This document shows, piece by piece, positions 1-7,959 of a stretch of DNA of 31,840 nt. This DNA comes from a virus. Both the position numbers and the translations under genes were made by a program. Location of the stretch: IMG/VR virus record IMGVR_UViG_3300020474_000064, positions 1 through 31,840 of that record. One strand, 5' to 3'. The notes beneath the pieces are model-generated. The model was given only the letters and a program-made list of their open reading frames with translations, was not told the origin of the DNA and did not search any database. Every line of letters begins with the position of its first letter. Position 1 is the first letter of the stretch.

Positions 1-227
1 GTATCGGTTTAATCCGAATATTCTAGATCCGAATATATATAGAAATGTATGGGTATATAGATATAGGGAAGTGTAAATATATATAAAAAAAGATAAAAAA
101 GTATGTAACCTTTTTAAATTAAGTAAGTCTAAATTTAGGACGGGAAAAGATATAGTAATATATTTTTCAAATTCTAAGCATATATATATTATTCATATAT
201 AATACTTAAATAAACAAAAGGAGAACT
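1..227. other. AT-rich non-coding leader region
   Basis: No convincing ORF is seen here. The stretch is very AT-rich, with many TATA-like runs. A 10-bp direct repeat, ATCCGAATAT, occurs at 12-21 and 27-36, and an 8-bp palindrome GAATATTC lies at 16-23. It probably holds the promoter and operator sites of the gene cluster that begins at 228. I cannot tell whether the left edge is a natural genome end. Confidence 0.5.
198..203 (+). promoter_or_regulatory. Probable -10 box before the first gene
   Basis: A perfect TATAAT lies 24 nt upstream of the ATG at 228, leaving room for a short leader that contains the AAGGAG ribosome site (218-223). No good -35 hexamer is seen at the usual distance, and random TATAAT matches are common in DNA this AT-rich. 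Confidence 0.35.
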
Positions 228-647
228 ATGGAAAATAGTAACGAAGAAGAGATAAGAAATAGAGCTGTAAGAAACTCTAATGCTATTCGAGCCAATTGGT
301 CACAATATCAAAGTGCGTCAACTATGGGTCGAACAATTCCTGACTTCAACCCTTTCATATTAGATGATGATATGGCCTGGGCTAAGAAGAAGACAGGTAA
401 AGGTAGGGCTAGTATCTATTTCACAGAAAAGATACAAAAGTTCATGAATGACAATCCTAATAAATGGATTTGTGTTTATGAAGAGCAAGGTCTTCCAATG
501 GAGACTGCTAGAAAACTAGCTAACACTTTAAGATCATCTGCTGCTTATTTTGGAAACAAGAATCCAAACTTTAAATACAAAGTTGTAACTAAAGGTGTTG
601 GTAATGTTTTATTAGCTGCAGGACTTTTCGATACAGATGACGAGTAA
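228..647 (+). CDS. Hypothetical phage protein, 139 aa
   Basis: I do not recognise this protein. The ATG at 228 is preceded by an AAGGAG ribosome site with ideal spacing, so the start is well supported. The N-terminal 20 residues are charged. The middle is basic (AKKKTGKGR near residue 52). Residues 75-130 alternate predicted helices and strands with a conserved look (KWICVYEEQG, then ARKLANTLRSS), ending in an acidic tail. It opens a run of overlapping small genes ahead of the terminase. That is where small terminase subunits or DNA-binding early proteins often lie, but no diagnostic motif supports either role. The next gene's best start lies 28 nt beyond its stop. Confidence 0.8.
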   Translation: MENSNEEEIRNRAVRNSNAIRANWSQYQSASTMGRTIPDFNPFILDDDMAWAKKKTGKGRASIYFTEKIQKFMNDNPNKWICVYEEQGLPMETARKLANTLRSSAAYFGNKNPNFKYKVVTKGVGNVLLAAGLFDTDDE

Positions 648-675
648 TGACTTAACTCCGATAGGAGATTCCAAC

Positions 676-1350
676 ATGTCGTTAGAAGAGTTAGCACAAC
701 ATCAACCAAAACCCGTATTAGATGATGAAAGAAAAACATTAGTTGGTATGTCTAAGGCTGATTGGTATGAAATCGTTCAATGGCTTCAACTAAGAATGTC
801 TGATGCTACTAAGTGGGACGAGGTATATATTGATGTTTGGTATTCCGACCTTAAGAGTTATAGCAAGAAAGATGTTTTTAACGCTGTTCGTTCTTTATAT
901 GAAGACGGAAGAGTAAAAGCACCTGAAGGTTCGTTGATTGTTGCGAGACTTAAAGAACTTAATGTTCCTAAAGTAAGTAAACCAACACAATCTACACAAC
1001 CCTTTGATAAATTTAGTGGTGGTGCTTGTAAATCAGATAATGTTGCTTGTAGCTTTTTAGATAAGAGGTGGGTTCCTGATGAGTATGGAAACTATTCTCA
1101 TTATGAGGCTTGCATGACTGAAGACTCAAAAGGTAATCTTTGCGAAGAACTTAGGACATGTACTCCTAACGAAAGCGAATTAAGAATGAAACCAACAAAA
1201 TCTACTAAAGGAGAGTTGTATCCTACTTTGGTAAGAATGGGATTGAGTAATGAAATGAAGAAAGCTGTATGGAAACGATATGCAAAGTATCCAGATGGCA
1301 ATTTAGAAGAAATGTTAAAAGCACATGGAAAGGCAGAATGGTATGAGTGA
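676..1350 (+). CDS. Hypothetical protein, possible helicase-loader-like fold
   Basis: The ORF is open from an ATG at 637, but that codon has no ribosome site. The ATG at 676 has AGGAG at 663-667 with an 8-nt spacer, so I use 676 (224 aa). Residues about 25-95 are helical with a spaced Trp/Tyr pattern (DWYEIVQWLQL, then WYSDLKSYSKKDVFNAV) and a following P-E-G. This loosely recalls N-terminal helical domains of phage helicase loaders and replisome organisers; that is an impression only. The C-terminal half has five cysteines (C118, C125, C146, C156, C162) that could bind a metal, but the spacing matches no zinc finger I can name. It overlaps the next gene by 8 nt. Confidence 0.75.
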   Translation: MSLEELAQHQPKPVLDDERKTLVGMSKADWYEIVQWLQLRMSDATKWDEVYIDVWYSDLKSYSKKDVFNAVRSLYEDGRVKAPEGSLIVARLKELNVPKVSKPTQSTQPFDKFSGGACKSDNVACSFLDKRWVPDEYGNYSHYEACMTEDSKGNLCEELRTCTPNESELRMKPTKSTKGELYPTLVRMGLSNEMKKAVWKRYAKYPDGNLEEMLKAHGKAEWYE

Positions 1351-2380
1351 GATTGGTGACAATTGGTCTTGGGAAGAAGACTTCCAAGAAGACCTTGATA
1401 AAGGAGCAGCAGAAGTAGAGAGCTTTGCAAACTCAGAACTTGTTGTTCATGGACCTGTATTAGCAGGACATATAGAAAAGATATACAACTCTTCTTTTGG
1501 AATGGCTGAATATCTAAGAGATAACCCAGATGAAATGGTCGATTGGAATGATGAAGAATTAGATCATGTAGAAATTATAAAAGAAGGATTCCTAAATGCT
1601 TCTATACCTACAACATTTTTGTTTGGTCAATTTTCTGATGGTGGTAATTTTGGAAAACTTGTAGTTTCTAACTTTCCAACAGATGACGAAGAAGATGACC
1701 TAGAACGAACTATTAATAAAGTTGGAAAACATTTAGCTAGACTTTCACAGTTAGTAGATAAAAACAAAATAGATTTTTGTATTGTATCTTATCCTGTGGT
1801 TTTTGATGCAGACCAGGATTGGGGAGAAGGATATGATGCAAACAAATTACATTTGTTAAGTATTATTTTTACACCTAATGGATCTGTTGGAAGAGCTTTT
1901 TCTACTAGAAGAGAATTAACAGAAGATGAAGTAAATTGTGAGCATGACCACAAGCCAGTGCAAATTCAATATGAACTACCAAGTGGTAAAGATAAAATGA
2001 TTATCACTTATAGAGAATTAATGAAGATGTGGAAAAGACTTAAGAGTGATAACGAAGCTATGTACTATGCAAAAATGGTACAAGCATTTTTTAAGACTCC
2101 AAGTTTTTATACTAAGTCAGCTATGAAAAACGACTTAAACCATCTCATTGATGGAATGGGTAAAAACAAATCTTTATTTATAGGAAGTAAAAATATATTT
2201 CATAAAGAAATACATGATGACATTATGTCTGTTCCTAGTGATGGGTTTGTAATTATAGAAGATGATGTAAAAGAATACTTTCTTGACGAGATGAAAGTTA
2301 TGTTAGAAGATGGCATGATTCATGAAGCTGACTTTGATAATATGACAAGAATATTAAAAGGTTATCAAGAGGAAGAATAA
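1343..2380 (+). CDS. Hypothetical acidic protein, 345 aa
   Basis: I do not recognise this protein. An upstream in-frame ATG exists at 1325. I prefer the ATG at 1343 because GGAAAGG lies at 1327-1333 with a 9-nt spacer and because it gives a compact 8-nt overlap with the preceding gene. The product is acidic, especially its first 70 residues. It mixes helical and strand-rich segments (for example IDFCIVSYPVVF), followed by a helical region with KMWKRLKSDNEAMYYAKMV. There is no signal peptide, membrane helix or recognisable catalytic motif. Its stop overlaps the next start (TAATG), which points to translational coupling in one polycistronic unit. Confidence 0.78.
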   Translation: MSEIGDNWSWEEDFQEDLDKGAAEVESFANSELVVHGPVLAGHIEKIYNSSFGMAEYLRDNPDEMVDWNDEELDHVEIIKEGFLNASIPTTFLFGQFSDGGNFGKLVVSNFPTDDEEDDLERTINKVGKHLARLSQLVDKNKIDFCIVSYPVVFDADQDWGEGYDANKLHLLSIIFTPNGSVGRAFSTRRELTEDEVNCEHDHKPVQIQYELPSGKDKMIITYRELMKMWKRLKSDNEAMYYAKMVQAFFKTPSFYTKSAMKNDLNHLIDGMGKNKSLFIGSKNIFHKEIHDDIMSVPSDGFVIIEDDVKEYFLDEMKVMLEDGMIHEADFDNMTRILKGYQEEE

Positions 2381-2511
2381 TGAGAGAAGCTATGTTAAAA
2401 AAAGCTTTTAGGCATTTATCTATTGCAGCAAAAATAATTGTTACATGGGATTTAGATGGGAACTTTGTTTCCCATCTTATGTCTGAATTAAACGAAACGG
2501 AGGAAGAATGA
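2380..2511 (+). CDS. Small protein, 43 aa
   Basis: This short gene begins MREAMLKKAF and ends NETEEE. Its ATG shares a base with the upstream stop (TAATG) and has GAGGAAG just before it. Its TGA overlaps the next ATG (ATGA). Two coupled junctions and a good ribosome site make it very likely real despite its size. It is a basic amphipathic helix followed by a short beta-like segment (IIVTWDLDGNF) and an acidic end. No function can be assigned. Confidence 0.65.
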   Translation: MREAMLKKAFRHLSIAAKIIVTWDLDGNFVSHLMSELNETEEE

Positions 2512-2729
2512 GTAGTCAAGTATCACAAGGCGTGATGAAATTAGTTGACGAAGTTGCCGAATGGTTCGGTGAAGAGATGATGAGACTAGAAGAAAGAGAT
2601 ATGTCTAAGTATCCTAATGATAGAAATCAGAGGTTAAGAGAACATACCGTTATTGCAAAATCAAATATTGCAGGTCTTCTAGACGATATAAGAAGAGAGA
2701 GGCAGAGTGGAAAAAAAAGAAATAGATAA
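2508..2729 (+). CDS. Small hypothetical protein, 73 aa
   Basis: The start has ACGGAGGA immediately upstream at good spacing and overlaps the preceding stop by 4 nt. The product is almost entirely helical and highly charged, ending in a basic tail (RRERQSGKKRNR). That would suit a nucleic-acid-binding or adaptor role, but no family is recognised. It lies in the same tightly packed operon as its neighbours. Confidence 0.7.
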   Translation: MSSQVSQGVMKLVDEVAEWFGEEMMRLEERDMSKYPNDRNQRLREHTVIAKSNIAGLLDDIRRERQSGKKRNR

Positions 2730-2943
2730 ACTGTACGAAGAGACAGGAATCTATGCGTGGCATACAAATGAAATAAAACAAGACTATGCAGATATGACTG
2801 TTGAGTTTGGTTTTCCACCTATGACTGATGTTGAAGATGCTATTAAGCAAATTAACGAAGCATTAGAGAAAAGTGGTTTGAATTATGAAATGAAAACTTG
2901 GACTATGCCACACACAGATAACTATGACGACATAGAGGGATAA
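2707..2943 (+). CDS. Small hypothetical protein, 78 aa, GTG start
   Basis: The start codon is GTG, with GAGAGG at 2697-2702 just upstream, and the gene overlaps the previous one by 23 nt. The product is acidic and probably helical, with a YAWH segment near residue 16 and a PPMTDVEDAIKQINEALEK helix in the middle. I do not recognise it. It is the last gene before the structured intergenic region that precedes the terminase, so it likely closes the first transcription unit. Confidence 0.65.
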   Translation: MEKKEIDKLYEETGIYAWHTNEIKQDYADMTVEFGFPPMTDVEDAIKQINEALEKSGLNYEMKTWTMPHTDNYDDIEG

Positions 2944-2955
2944 GTTGAAATCTTG

Positions 2956-2996
2956 TAGTAAGGAAGTGTAGACTAAAGTAGTCGGCTTCCTTGCTG
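2956..2996 (+). other. Long two-part RNA hairpin downstream of the first gene cluster
   Basis: An 11-bp outer stem (2956-2966 with 2986-2996, two G-U pairs) has AAGGAAG/CTTCCTT as its core. It encloses an internal loop and a 5-bp inner stem GACTA/TAGTC with a three-base loop. No T-run follows, so it is not a classic intrinsic terminator. It may act as a terminator with help from the next hairpin, or as an RNA or packaging signal. Confidence 0.55.
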
Positions 2997-3013
2997 ACAA
3001 GCCCTCCCATCAA

Positions 3014-3037
3014 CGCCTATCTCTTCGGAGATAGGTG
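3014..3037 (+). terminator. 10-bp hairpin with UUCG tetraloop, terminator-like
   Basis: CGCCTATCTC pairs with GAGATAGGTG (one G-U) around a C(UUCG)G tetraloop, an exceptionally stable loop type. Its end lies only 14 nt before the terL ATG and 2 nt before a TATAAT box. It probably ends upstream transcription. There is no T-tract, so efficiency is uncertain. Confidence 0.5.
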
Positions 3038-3039
3038 TA

Positions 3040-3051
3040 TATAATAGGAAT
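3040..3051 (+). promoter_or_regulatory. Leaderless-type promoter of terL
   Basis: A perfect TATAAT (3040-3045) is followed by exactly 6 nt and then the ATG at 3052, so transcription would begin at or next to the A of the start codon. An AGGA is present but only 2 nt from the ATG, too close to work as a normal ribosome site. The same geometry recurs at 12735-12740 (minus) and 14647-14652. Confidence 0.5.
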
Positions 3052-4317
3052 ATGGAAGAGCCAAAGTTCAGCAAGCTACTTGAAGAAGAGTCGCAAAAGA
3101 AAAAAATAATTAAATTACCTCCTTTGCACGAGAATCAGCAAACAGTTTCAGATTCAGAAGCCCGTTGGAAGATTCTTTGTGCAGGTAGGCGTTTTGGGAA
3201 GACAAGGCTCGGGGTTCAACTCTGTATAGAAACAGCGATGAAGGGAAAACGAGCCTGGTGGGTGGCACCTACTTTTTCTATAGCTCGTGTCGGATGGCGA
3301 GATATTATGGCAGCAGGGTATGATCTTGGCGAATCGATGGGTGTTGATGTCAAAATGGGAGATATGACAGTTACATTTCCTAATGGTGGATTTATTGCTG
3401 TAAAATCTGCTGATAATCCTCAAAGATTAAGAGGTGAAGGCCTTGACTTCTTAGTTATGGACGAGGCTGCCTTTATTAAAGAAGAAACATGGACAGAAGT
3501 TCTTCGTCCAACCCTTACAGAAAGAAAAGGATCTGCATTATTTATTTCTACACCTCGTGGTATGAACAATTGGTTCTATCGTTTATGGCAAGATGCAGAT
3601 GAAAGAGAAGATTGGGACAAATTTAAGTTCTCAACTGTAGATAATCCAAGTATTGACCCCGAAGAATTAGAATCTGCAAAGCAAGAAATCGGTTCATTAA
3701 CTTATGCACAAGAATATGAAGCAGAATTTGTTAATGAAGGAACTCAAATGTTCAAACAAGATTGGTTTAACTACTACCAACCTGCTGTTCGGGGAGCAAA
3801 ATTAGAAGGTTTTACTTATGAATTTGACCACATGCCAAAATATGCCACTGTGGACTTAGCAACCTCAACAAAACAAACTGCTGACTACACAGTTATGACA
3901 GCTTTTGCTCATGATTCGAGTGAAAATAAATTATTTGTTATAGATATGCTTAGAAAAAGAATGGAAGCACCAGATATCATTCCTTCTATGAAAAAATTTT
4001 ACAAAAAAAATAATCTTGATTGGATTGGAATAGAAAGAGCAGGGTTCCAATTATCAATAATTCAATTTGCTAAGAGAGAAGGCCTTGTTGTTAGAGAATT
4101 AAAAGCAGATAAGGATAAACGCTCCAGAGCGACACCTTTGTCTGCTAAAATGGAAAGTGGTCAAGTGTTTTTTCCCGATGACCCAATGTGTGATTGGGTA
4201 CATGAAGCAGAAAGAGAACTTTTAACTTTTCCTTTGGGAGCACATGACGACATAGTTGATACGCTAGCTTATGGCGTACTAAACTTAAATAAAAGAATAG
4301 GTTGGAAAGCGTTTTAA
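3052..4317 (+). CDS. terL: Terminase large subunit
   Basis: This is the DNA-packaging motor: an ATPase that pumps DNA into the prohead plus a nuclease that cuts concatemers. Walker A is GRRFGKT (residues 45-51). Walker B is LDFLVMDEA (131-139) with catalytic E138. The coupling motif STPRG is at 166-170. The RNase H-like nuclease domain shows D268 (ATVDLA), E328 (WIGIERAG) and the final acidic cluster D399/D400/D403 (GAHDDIVDT). At 421 residues it is full length for a compact TerL. The only in-frame start near the N-terminus is the ATG at 3052, which lacks a spaced ribosome site and fits leaderless initiation. The portal gene starts right after its stop. No small terminase subunit is recognised, although one may hide among the genes at 228-2943. 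Confidence 0.96.
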   Translation: MEEPKFSKLLEEESQKKKIIKLPPLHENQQTVSDSEARWKILCAGRRFGKTRLGVQLCIETAMKGKRAWWVAPTFSIARVGWRDIMAAGYDLGESMGVDVKMGDMTVTFPNGGFIAVKSADNPQRLRGEGLDFLVMDEAAFIKEETWTEVLRPTLTERKGSALFISTPRGMNNWFYRLWQDADEREDWDKFKFSTVDNPSIDPEELESAKQEIGSLTYAQEYEAEFVNEGTQMFKQDWFNYYQPAVRGAKLEGFTYEFDHMPKYATVDLATSTKQTADYTVMTAFAHDSSENKLFVIDMLRKRMEAPDIIPSMKKFYKKNNLDWIGIERAGFQLSIIQFAKREGLVVRELKADKDKRSRATPLSAKMESGQVFFPDDPMCDWVHEAERELLTFPLGAHDDIVDTLAYGVLNLNKRIGWKAF

Positions 4318-6654
4318 ATGGCAGAAAATAAGTCACGATACAGAAGAGCTGTTGAATATTTACAAAGACCACCACAGAGAGCTACAGAAGGCAAAAAAAG
4401 TTTTACTTTTAACCAGACATCAGGCTTAGATGGTACTGTATTTGGATATAATTCAGATTCAGGATTTGTTCCTGAAAAAATGCTCAAACAAATTGGAGAC
4501 GGAACAGGTAACTCAGCAGTAGTTTCTTGTCTTAATGTTTTAGCTACCTCATTTGCTGAACCAAGAATCAAAGTTATGAAATATGTAAATGGTGATTCAG
4601 AGATTATGGAAAATCACCCTGTACAAGAATTAATGGCAAGGCCTAATCCTTACACTTCAGGTTCATTACTTGCTCATTACATTATCACATCTCTAAATGC
4701 AGAAGGTGATGCTTATCTTTTTAAGAATAGGTCTAGAAATGGAAGAGTAGTTGAACTCATTCCTCTTATTCCAATGTATGTAAAGCCTAGAGGTAATGAA
4801 AAACAATTAATTACTCATTATGAATATTATGTAAAAGACAGTAACAAAGTTGATGGAAACGAATTTAAAGTTATACCTGCTCAAGATATAGTTCACATTA
4901 GACAGGGAGTAGATCCAAATAATCATAGAAAAGGTTTTGCTCCATTAAAAGCTGTACTTAGAGAAATCTTAGGAGACGAAGCTGCAGGACAATATGCTGC
5001 TGCATTATTGCACAACATGGCAGTTCCAGGAGTTATTCTTTCTCCTAAAGATGACAGTATGGGTGGACCAAGCCAAGAAGAAGCTGAAGCAATTGCTCAG
5101 ATTTATAAACAAAAGTTTGGTGGTTCAAATAGAGGAGCTCCTATGATACTTTCAGGTTCTATGGATGTGAAAGTTGTATCTTGGTCTCCTGAACAATTAA
5201 ACCTTAATCAACTTAGGAGATTGCCAGAGGAAAGAGTTTCTGCTGTATTAGGTGTTCCTGCTATATTGGCAGGTTTAGGTGCAGGTCTTGAAGCTGCTAC
5301 TTACAACAATACAAGAGAATTAAGAGAATTTTTTACAGAGCAAAAGCTCATTCCTTTATGGCAAACAGTTGCTAACGAGATTACTCATCAATTACTTTTA
5401 GCAGACTTTACTTCAGATAAAAATATTCACTGTAAGTATGATTTAGACGAAGTAAGAGCTTTAGATGTAGATAAAGGCGAACAATATAAGCGTATGCAAA
5501 CAGGAGTTTCAGGAGGTTGGATTACCGTTGCTGAAGCTAGAAAAGCTGTTGGACTAGAAGTAGGACCTGAACACGATGTGTTTTTAAGACCTTTAAACTT
5601 AGAACCAACTGATCCTAAAGATTATCAAGATTTTATGACTAGCGATGTTGTAGAAGAACCTCAAGAAGAAACACAAGAAGAAGCAGAGAAAGCAGCTATG
5701 GATGAAGATATATTCGACAATTCAGCAGATGCTTTAGCAAGATCAGAAGAACTATCTTGTGCTATTGGTGTTCATACTCATGAAGTAGACGGTGAAGAAG
5801 TATTTATGCCGTGTCAAACACACGAAGATTATGAAGCAGCAATTGCTAAAGCTTTTTATGAAGATTTAGAAGAAAAAGTAAGTGAAAAAGTTAAAAAAGC
5901 TCTTAAGAAAAAAGTAGAAGATTTTAACGCTAAAGACCCAAAGTATAGAGCAACTCTAAGAATGCTAACTGCAGTATTTAGAAGAGGAGTTGGTGCATAC
6001 AATACTAATCCTGGAAGTGTTAGACCTAGTGTAACTTCTTCAGATCAATGGGCTTACGCTAGAGTTAATGCTTTCTTAAAAGGATTAAAAGGTAAATTTC
6101 CTAGTAAACCATTTGATACTGATTTACTTCCTAGTGGTCATCCACTAAGTAGCAAAAAATCTATCAAAGGCAAATATGACGATATGAATTTTACAATTCC
6201 TTCAGGTGCTAAAAAAGAAGCAAGAAGAGGATTAGATTGGGTAAAAGAACATGGTAGAGGTGGTACTTCAGTTGGTAGAAACTCAGCAAGATATCTTTTA
6301 AATAACTCAACTGCTGGTCCTGAAAAAGTAAGACACATTGCAAAATACTTTCCAAGACATGAAGTAGACAAAAGAGCAGAAGGATGGAGGCCTGGAGAAA
6401 AAGGTTATCCTTCAAACGGTAGAATTGCATGGGCATTATGGGGTGGAGAGACCGGAAAGACTTGGTCTGCAAAACTTGTTAGAGGTATGAACTCACGAGA
6501 CGGCAAAAAAGATACTTTAACAACAGAATCATTTCAAGTTGAGGTAACAAGAGAAGGTAATATACAACCTACACCAACACGACTTGATAGACAAAATAAC
6601 AAAAAAGAGGATACTTCCGTACACAAAGAGGAAAACGAACATCTCGAAGATTAA
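4318..6654 (+). CDS. HK97-family portal protein with extra C-terminal domains
   Basis: Residues 1 to about 440 form an HK97-family portal, the dodecameric ring through which DNA enters the head. Landmarks are VVSCLNVLATSFAEPRI (about 68-84), HPVQELMARPNP, the AEGDAYLF segment, and GVPAILAGLGAG followed by the N-N-T-R-E helix. A normal portal ends near there. This one is 778 residues. After an acidic linker (446-465) comes an H-T-H-E...F-M-P-C-x2-H-E motif (486-502). Next is a basic helical domain with GVGAYNTNPGSVRPSV (from about 560), and then a domain with GLDWVKEHGRGGTSVG and RHEVDKR, ending PSNGRIAWALWGG (698-710). I recall similar domains as free-standing or fused phage structural sequences of unknown function. 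The gene abuts terL directly, and GGAAAG upstream may serve as ribosome site. Confidence 0.93.
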   Translation: MAENKSRYRRAVEYLQRPPQRATEGKKSFTFNQTSGLDGTVFGYNSDSGFVPEKMLKQIGDGTGNSAVVSCLNVLATSFAEPRIKVMKYVNGDSEIMENHPVQELMARPNPYTSGSLLAHYIITSLNAEGDAYLFKNRSRNGRVVELIPLIPMYVKPRGNEKQLITHYEYYVKDSNKVDGNEFKVIPAQDIVHIRQGVDPNNHRKGFAPLKAVLREILGDEAAGQYAAALLHNMAVPGVILSPKDDSMGGPSQEEAEAIAQIYKQKFGGSNRGAPMILSGSMDVKVVSWSPEQLNLNQLRRLPEERVSAVLGVPAILAGLGAGLEAATYNNTRELREFFTEQKLIPLWQTVANEITHQLLLADFTSDKNIHCKYDLDEVRALDVDKGEQYKRMQTGVSGGWITVAEARKAVGLEVGPEHDVFLRPLNLEPTDPKDYQDFMTSDVVEEPQEETQEEAEKAAMDEDIFDNSADALARSEELSCAIGVHTHEVDGEEVFMPCQTHEDYEAAIAKAFYEDLEEKVSEKVKKALKKKVEDFNAKDPKYRATLRMLTAVFRRGVGAYNTNPGSVRPSVTSSDQWAYARVNAFLKGLKGKFPSKPFDTDLLPSGHPLSSKKSIKGKYDDMNFTIPSGAKKEARRGLDWVKEHGRGGTSVGRNSARYLLNNSTAGPEKVRHIAKYFPRHEVDKRAEGWRPGEKGYPSNGRIAWALWGGETGKTWSAKLVRGMNSRDGKKDTLTTESFQVEVTREGNIQPTPTRLDRQNNKKEDTSVHKEENEHLED

Positions 6655-6685
6655 GATGTTAAAATAAATAGTACAGACAACTTAT

Positions 6686-6715
6686 TTGATACGCAACAAT
6701 ACAGAGTGCTATTAT
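6686..6715 (+). promoter_or_regulatory. Probable sigma-70-type promoter before the protease and capsid genes
   Basis: TTGATA (6686-6691) and TATTAT (6710-6715) each match consensus at five of six positions and are 18 bp apart. They lie in the 90-bp gap between portal and protease genes, giving a leader of about 20 nt before the ATG at 6745. A dedicated promoter here would allow high expression of the capsid genes. Confidence 0.45.
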
Positions 6716-6744
6716 TATAAGAGGTAATACAAGGAAAAAGGTGT

Positions 6745-7953
6745 ATGGATAATAAAGAGATAAAAAGTTTTGAGCTTAATATCAAAGAAGAGGGCGATGA
6801 TAAAGGAGCAGTCGAAGCTGTATTCTCAGTTTTCGGCAATGTAGATAGCGACGGGGATGTAGTTGTTCCTGGAGCAGTAAAATCAGGTTTTAAAGATACA
6901 CAAGTACCAATGGTGTTTGCTCATAAATGGGATCAGCCAATAGGTAAAGGTTCAATAGTACAAGATGATGAGAAAGCTGTTTTCAAAGGTTCTTTCTTTA
7001 TGGAAACAGAAGCAGGAAAAGAAGCATATAACTTAGTTAAATCAATGGGAGACTTACAACAGTGGTCTTTTGGTTTTAGAGTTGATGATTCAGAAGTTGC
7101 ACCTTTCAAAAAATCAGACGAACCAGGCGACGAATATGATGTTCGCTACTTAAAAGAATTAACAGTTTACGAAGTATCCCCTGTGCTAGTCGGTGCAAAC
7201 CAAGAAACATACACACTAGCTATCAAATCAGGCGAAGATACTATTTATGAGAAAACAGAAGAAAAAAAGTATGGCTCTTGTAACCATGAAGAAGATGGCT
7301 CATGTTACAAAGAAAGCAAAAAAGAATTGAAATCAGACCCTGAAGATGAAGAATGCTGCGGTGGAGATAGCTGTGGCGAAAAAGGATCTGAAGAAGTTTC
7401 CAATGAAAACGAATCCAGCGTGTCAGGAAGGCGTTTCTCGGAAGAAGTCAAAGATGTACTTGTTGCATTAGATGACTTAGTTGAAAGAGCGAAGGCTATA
7501 GGGTCTTTGCGTTCACAGGATGGTAGGAAATTGTCGGAGAAAGCTACGGAAGCTTTAAGAGCAGTTCAAGAAGACTTGAATGAGGCTTGGAACGAAATTG
7601 ACGAAGTAATTGTCGAAGTCGGAACAATGACTGACATAGAAGAAGAAACTCCTGATACGGAAGAAGAAATTGAAGTTGCTGAAACAGAAGAAGAAGTTGA
7701 AGCTCCCGAAGAAGTCGTTGAAGAAACTACTGAGGTGGAAACACCTGAGGTTTCTGAAGACGAAGTCGTCGTGGAAGAAGAAGCTCCTGCTGAAGAAGAA
7801 GTAACAGAAGTTGAAACAGAAGTCGAAGAAGAATCTTCTGAAGAAGAAGTTGTTGAAGACGAAGAGAATGACGGAATTGATGAAGTTATACTCGAGGCTC
7901 AACACATGGTCACTGAATCTCTTATAGCTGAAACCGAATTAGACGAAATATAA
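6745..7953 (+). CDS. Prohead maturation protease with long acidic C-terminal region
   Basis: Residues 1-160 match the HK97-type prohead serine protease, which trims capsid and scaffold domains during head maturation. Visible are the AVFSVFGNVDSDGDVV N-terminal motif, the catalytic histidine H60 in FAHKWDQPIGK, the catalytic serine S108 in QQWSFGFRV, and the conserved LKELTVYEVSPVLVGAN block (136-152) that supplies the third active-site residue. The protein is 402 residues, about twice the usual protease. It continues with a cysteine-rich linker (C179, C187, C204, C205, C210), a helical segment (about 230-295) and a very acidic tract (297-376) of Glu/Val/Thr repeats. The tail may act as scaffold, or as a bait removed on maturation. 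The start has AAGGAAAAAGG upstream. Confidence 0.9.
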   Translation: MDNKEIKSFELNIKEEGDDKGAVEAVFSVFGNVDSDGDVVVPGAVKSGFKDTQVPMVFAHKWDQPIGKGSIVQDDEKAVFKGSFFMETEAGKEAYNLVKSMGDLQQWSFGFRVDDSEVAPFKKSDEPGDEYDVRYLKELTVYEVSPVLVGANQETYTLAIKSGEDTIYEKTEEKKYGSCNHEEDGSCYKESKKELKSDPEDEECCGGDSCGEKGSEEVSNENESSVSGRRFSEEVKDVLVALDDLVERAKAIGSLRSQDGRKLSEKATEALRAVQEDLNEAWNEIDEVIVEVGTMTDIEEETPDTEEEIEVAETEEEVEAPEEVVEETTEVETPEVSEDEVVVEEEAPAEEEVTEVETEVEEESSEEEVVEDEENDGIDEVILEAQHMVTESLIAETELDEI

Positions 7954-7959
7954 GCTACA

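Noticed and set aside
637-675. Upstream ATG at 637 as start of the second gene
   Set aside because: No ribosome site precedes it, while AGGAG with good spacing precedes the ATG at 676.
3014-3037. tRNA-like or riboswitch identity for the structured gap before terL
   Set aside because: No T-arm sequence, cloverleaf or known riboswitch core could be found; only hairpins are supported.
7555-7905. 116-codon minus-strand ORF rich in Phe
   Set aside because: It is the antisense shadow of the acidic Glu/Val codon repeats of the protease gene; its poly-Phe/Ser composition has no protein-like character.
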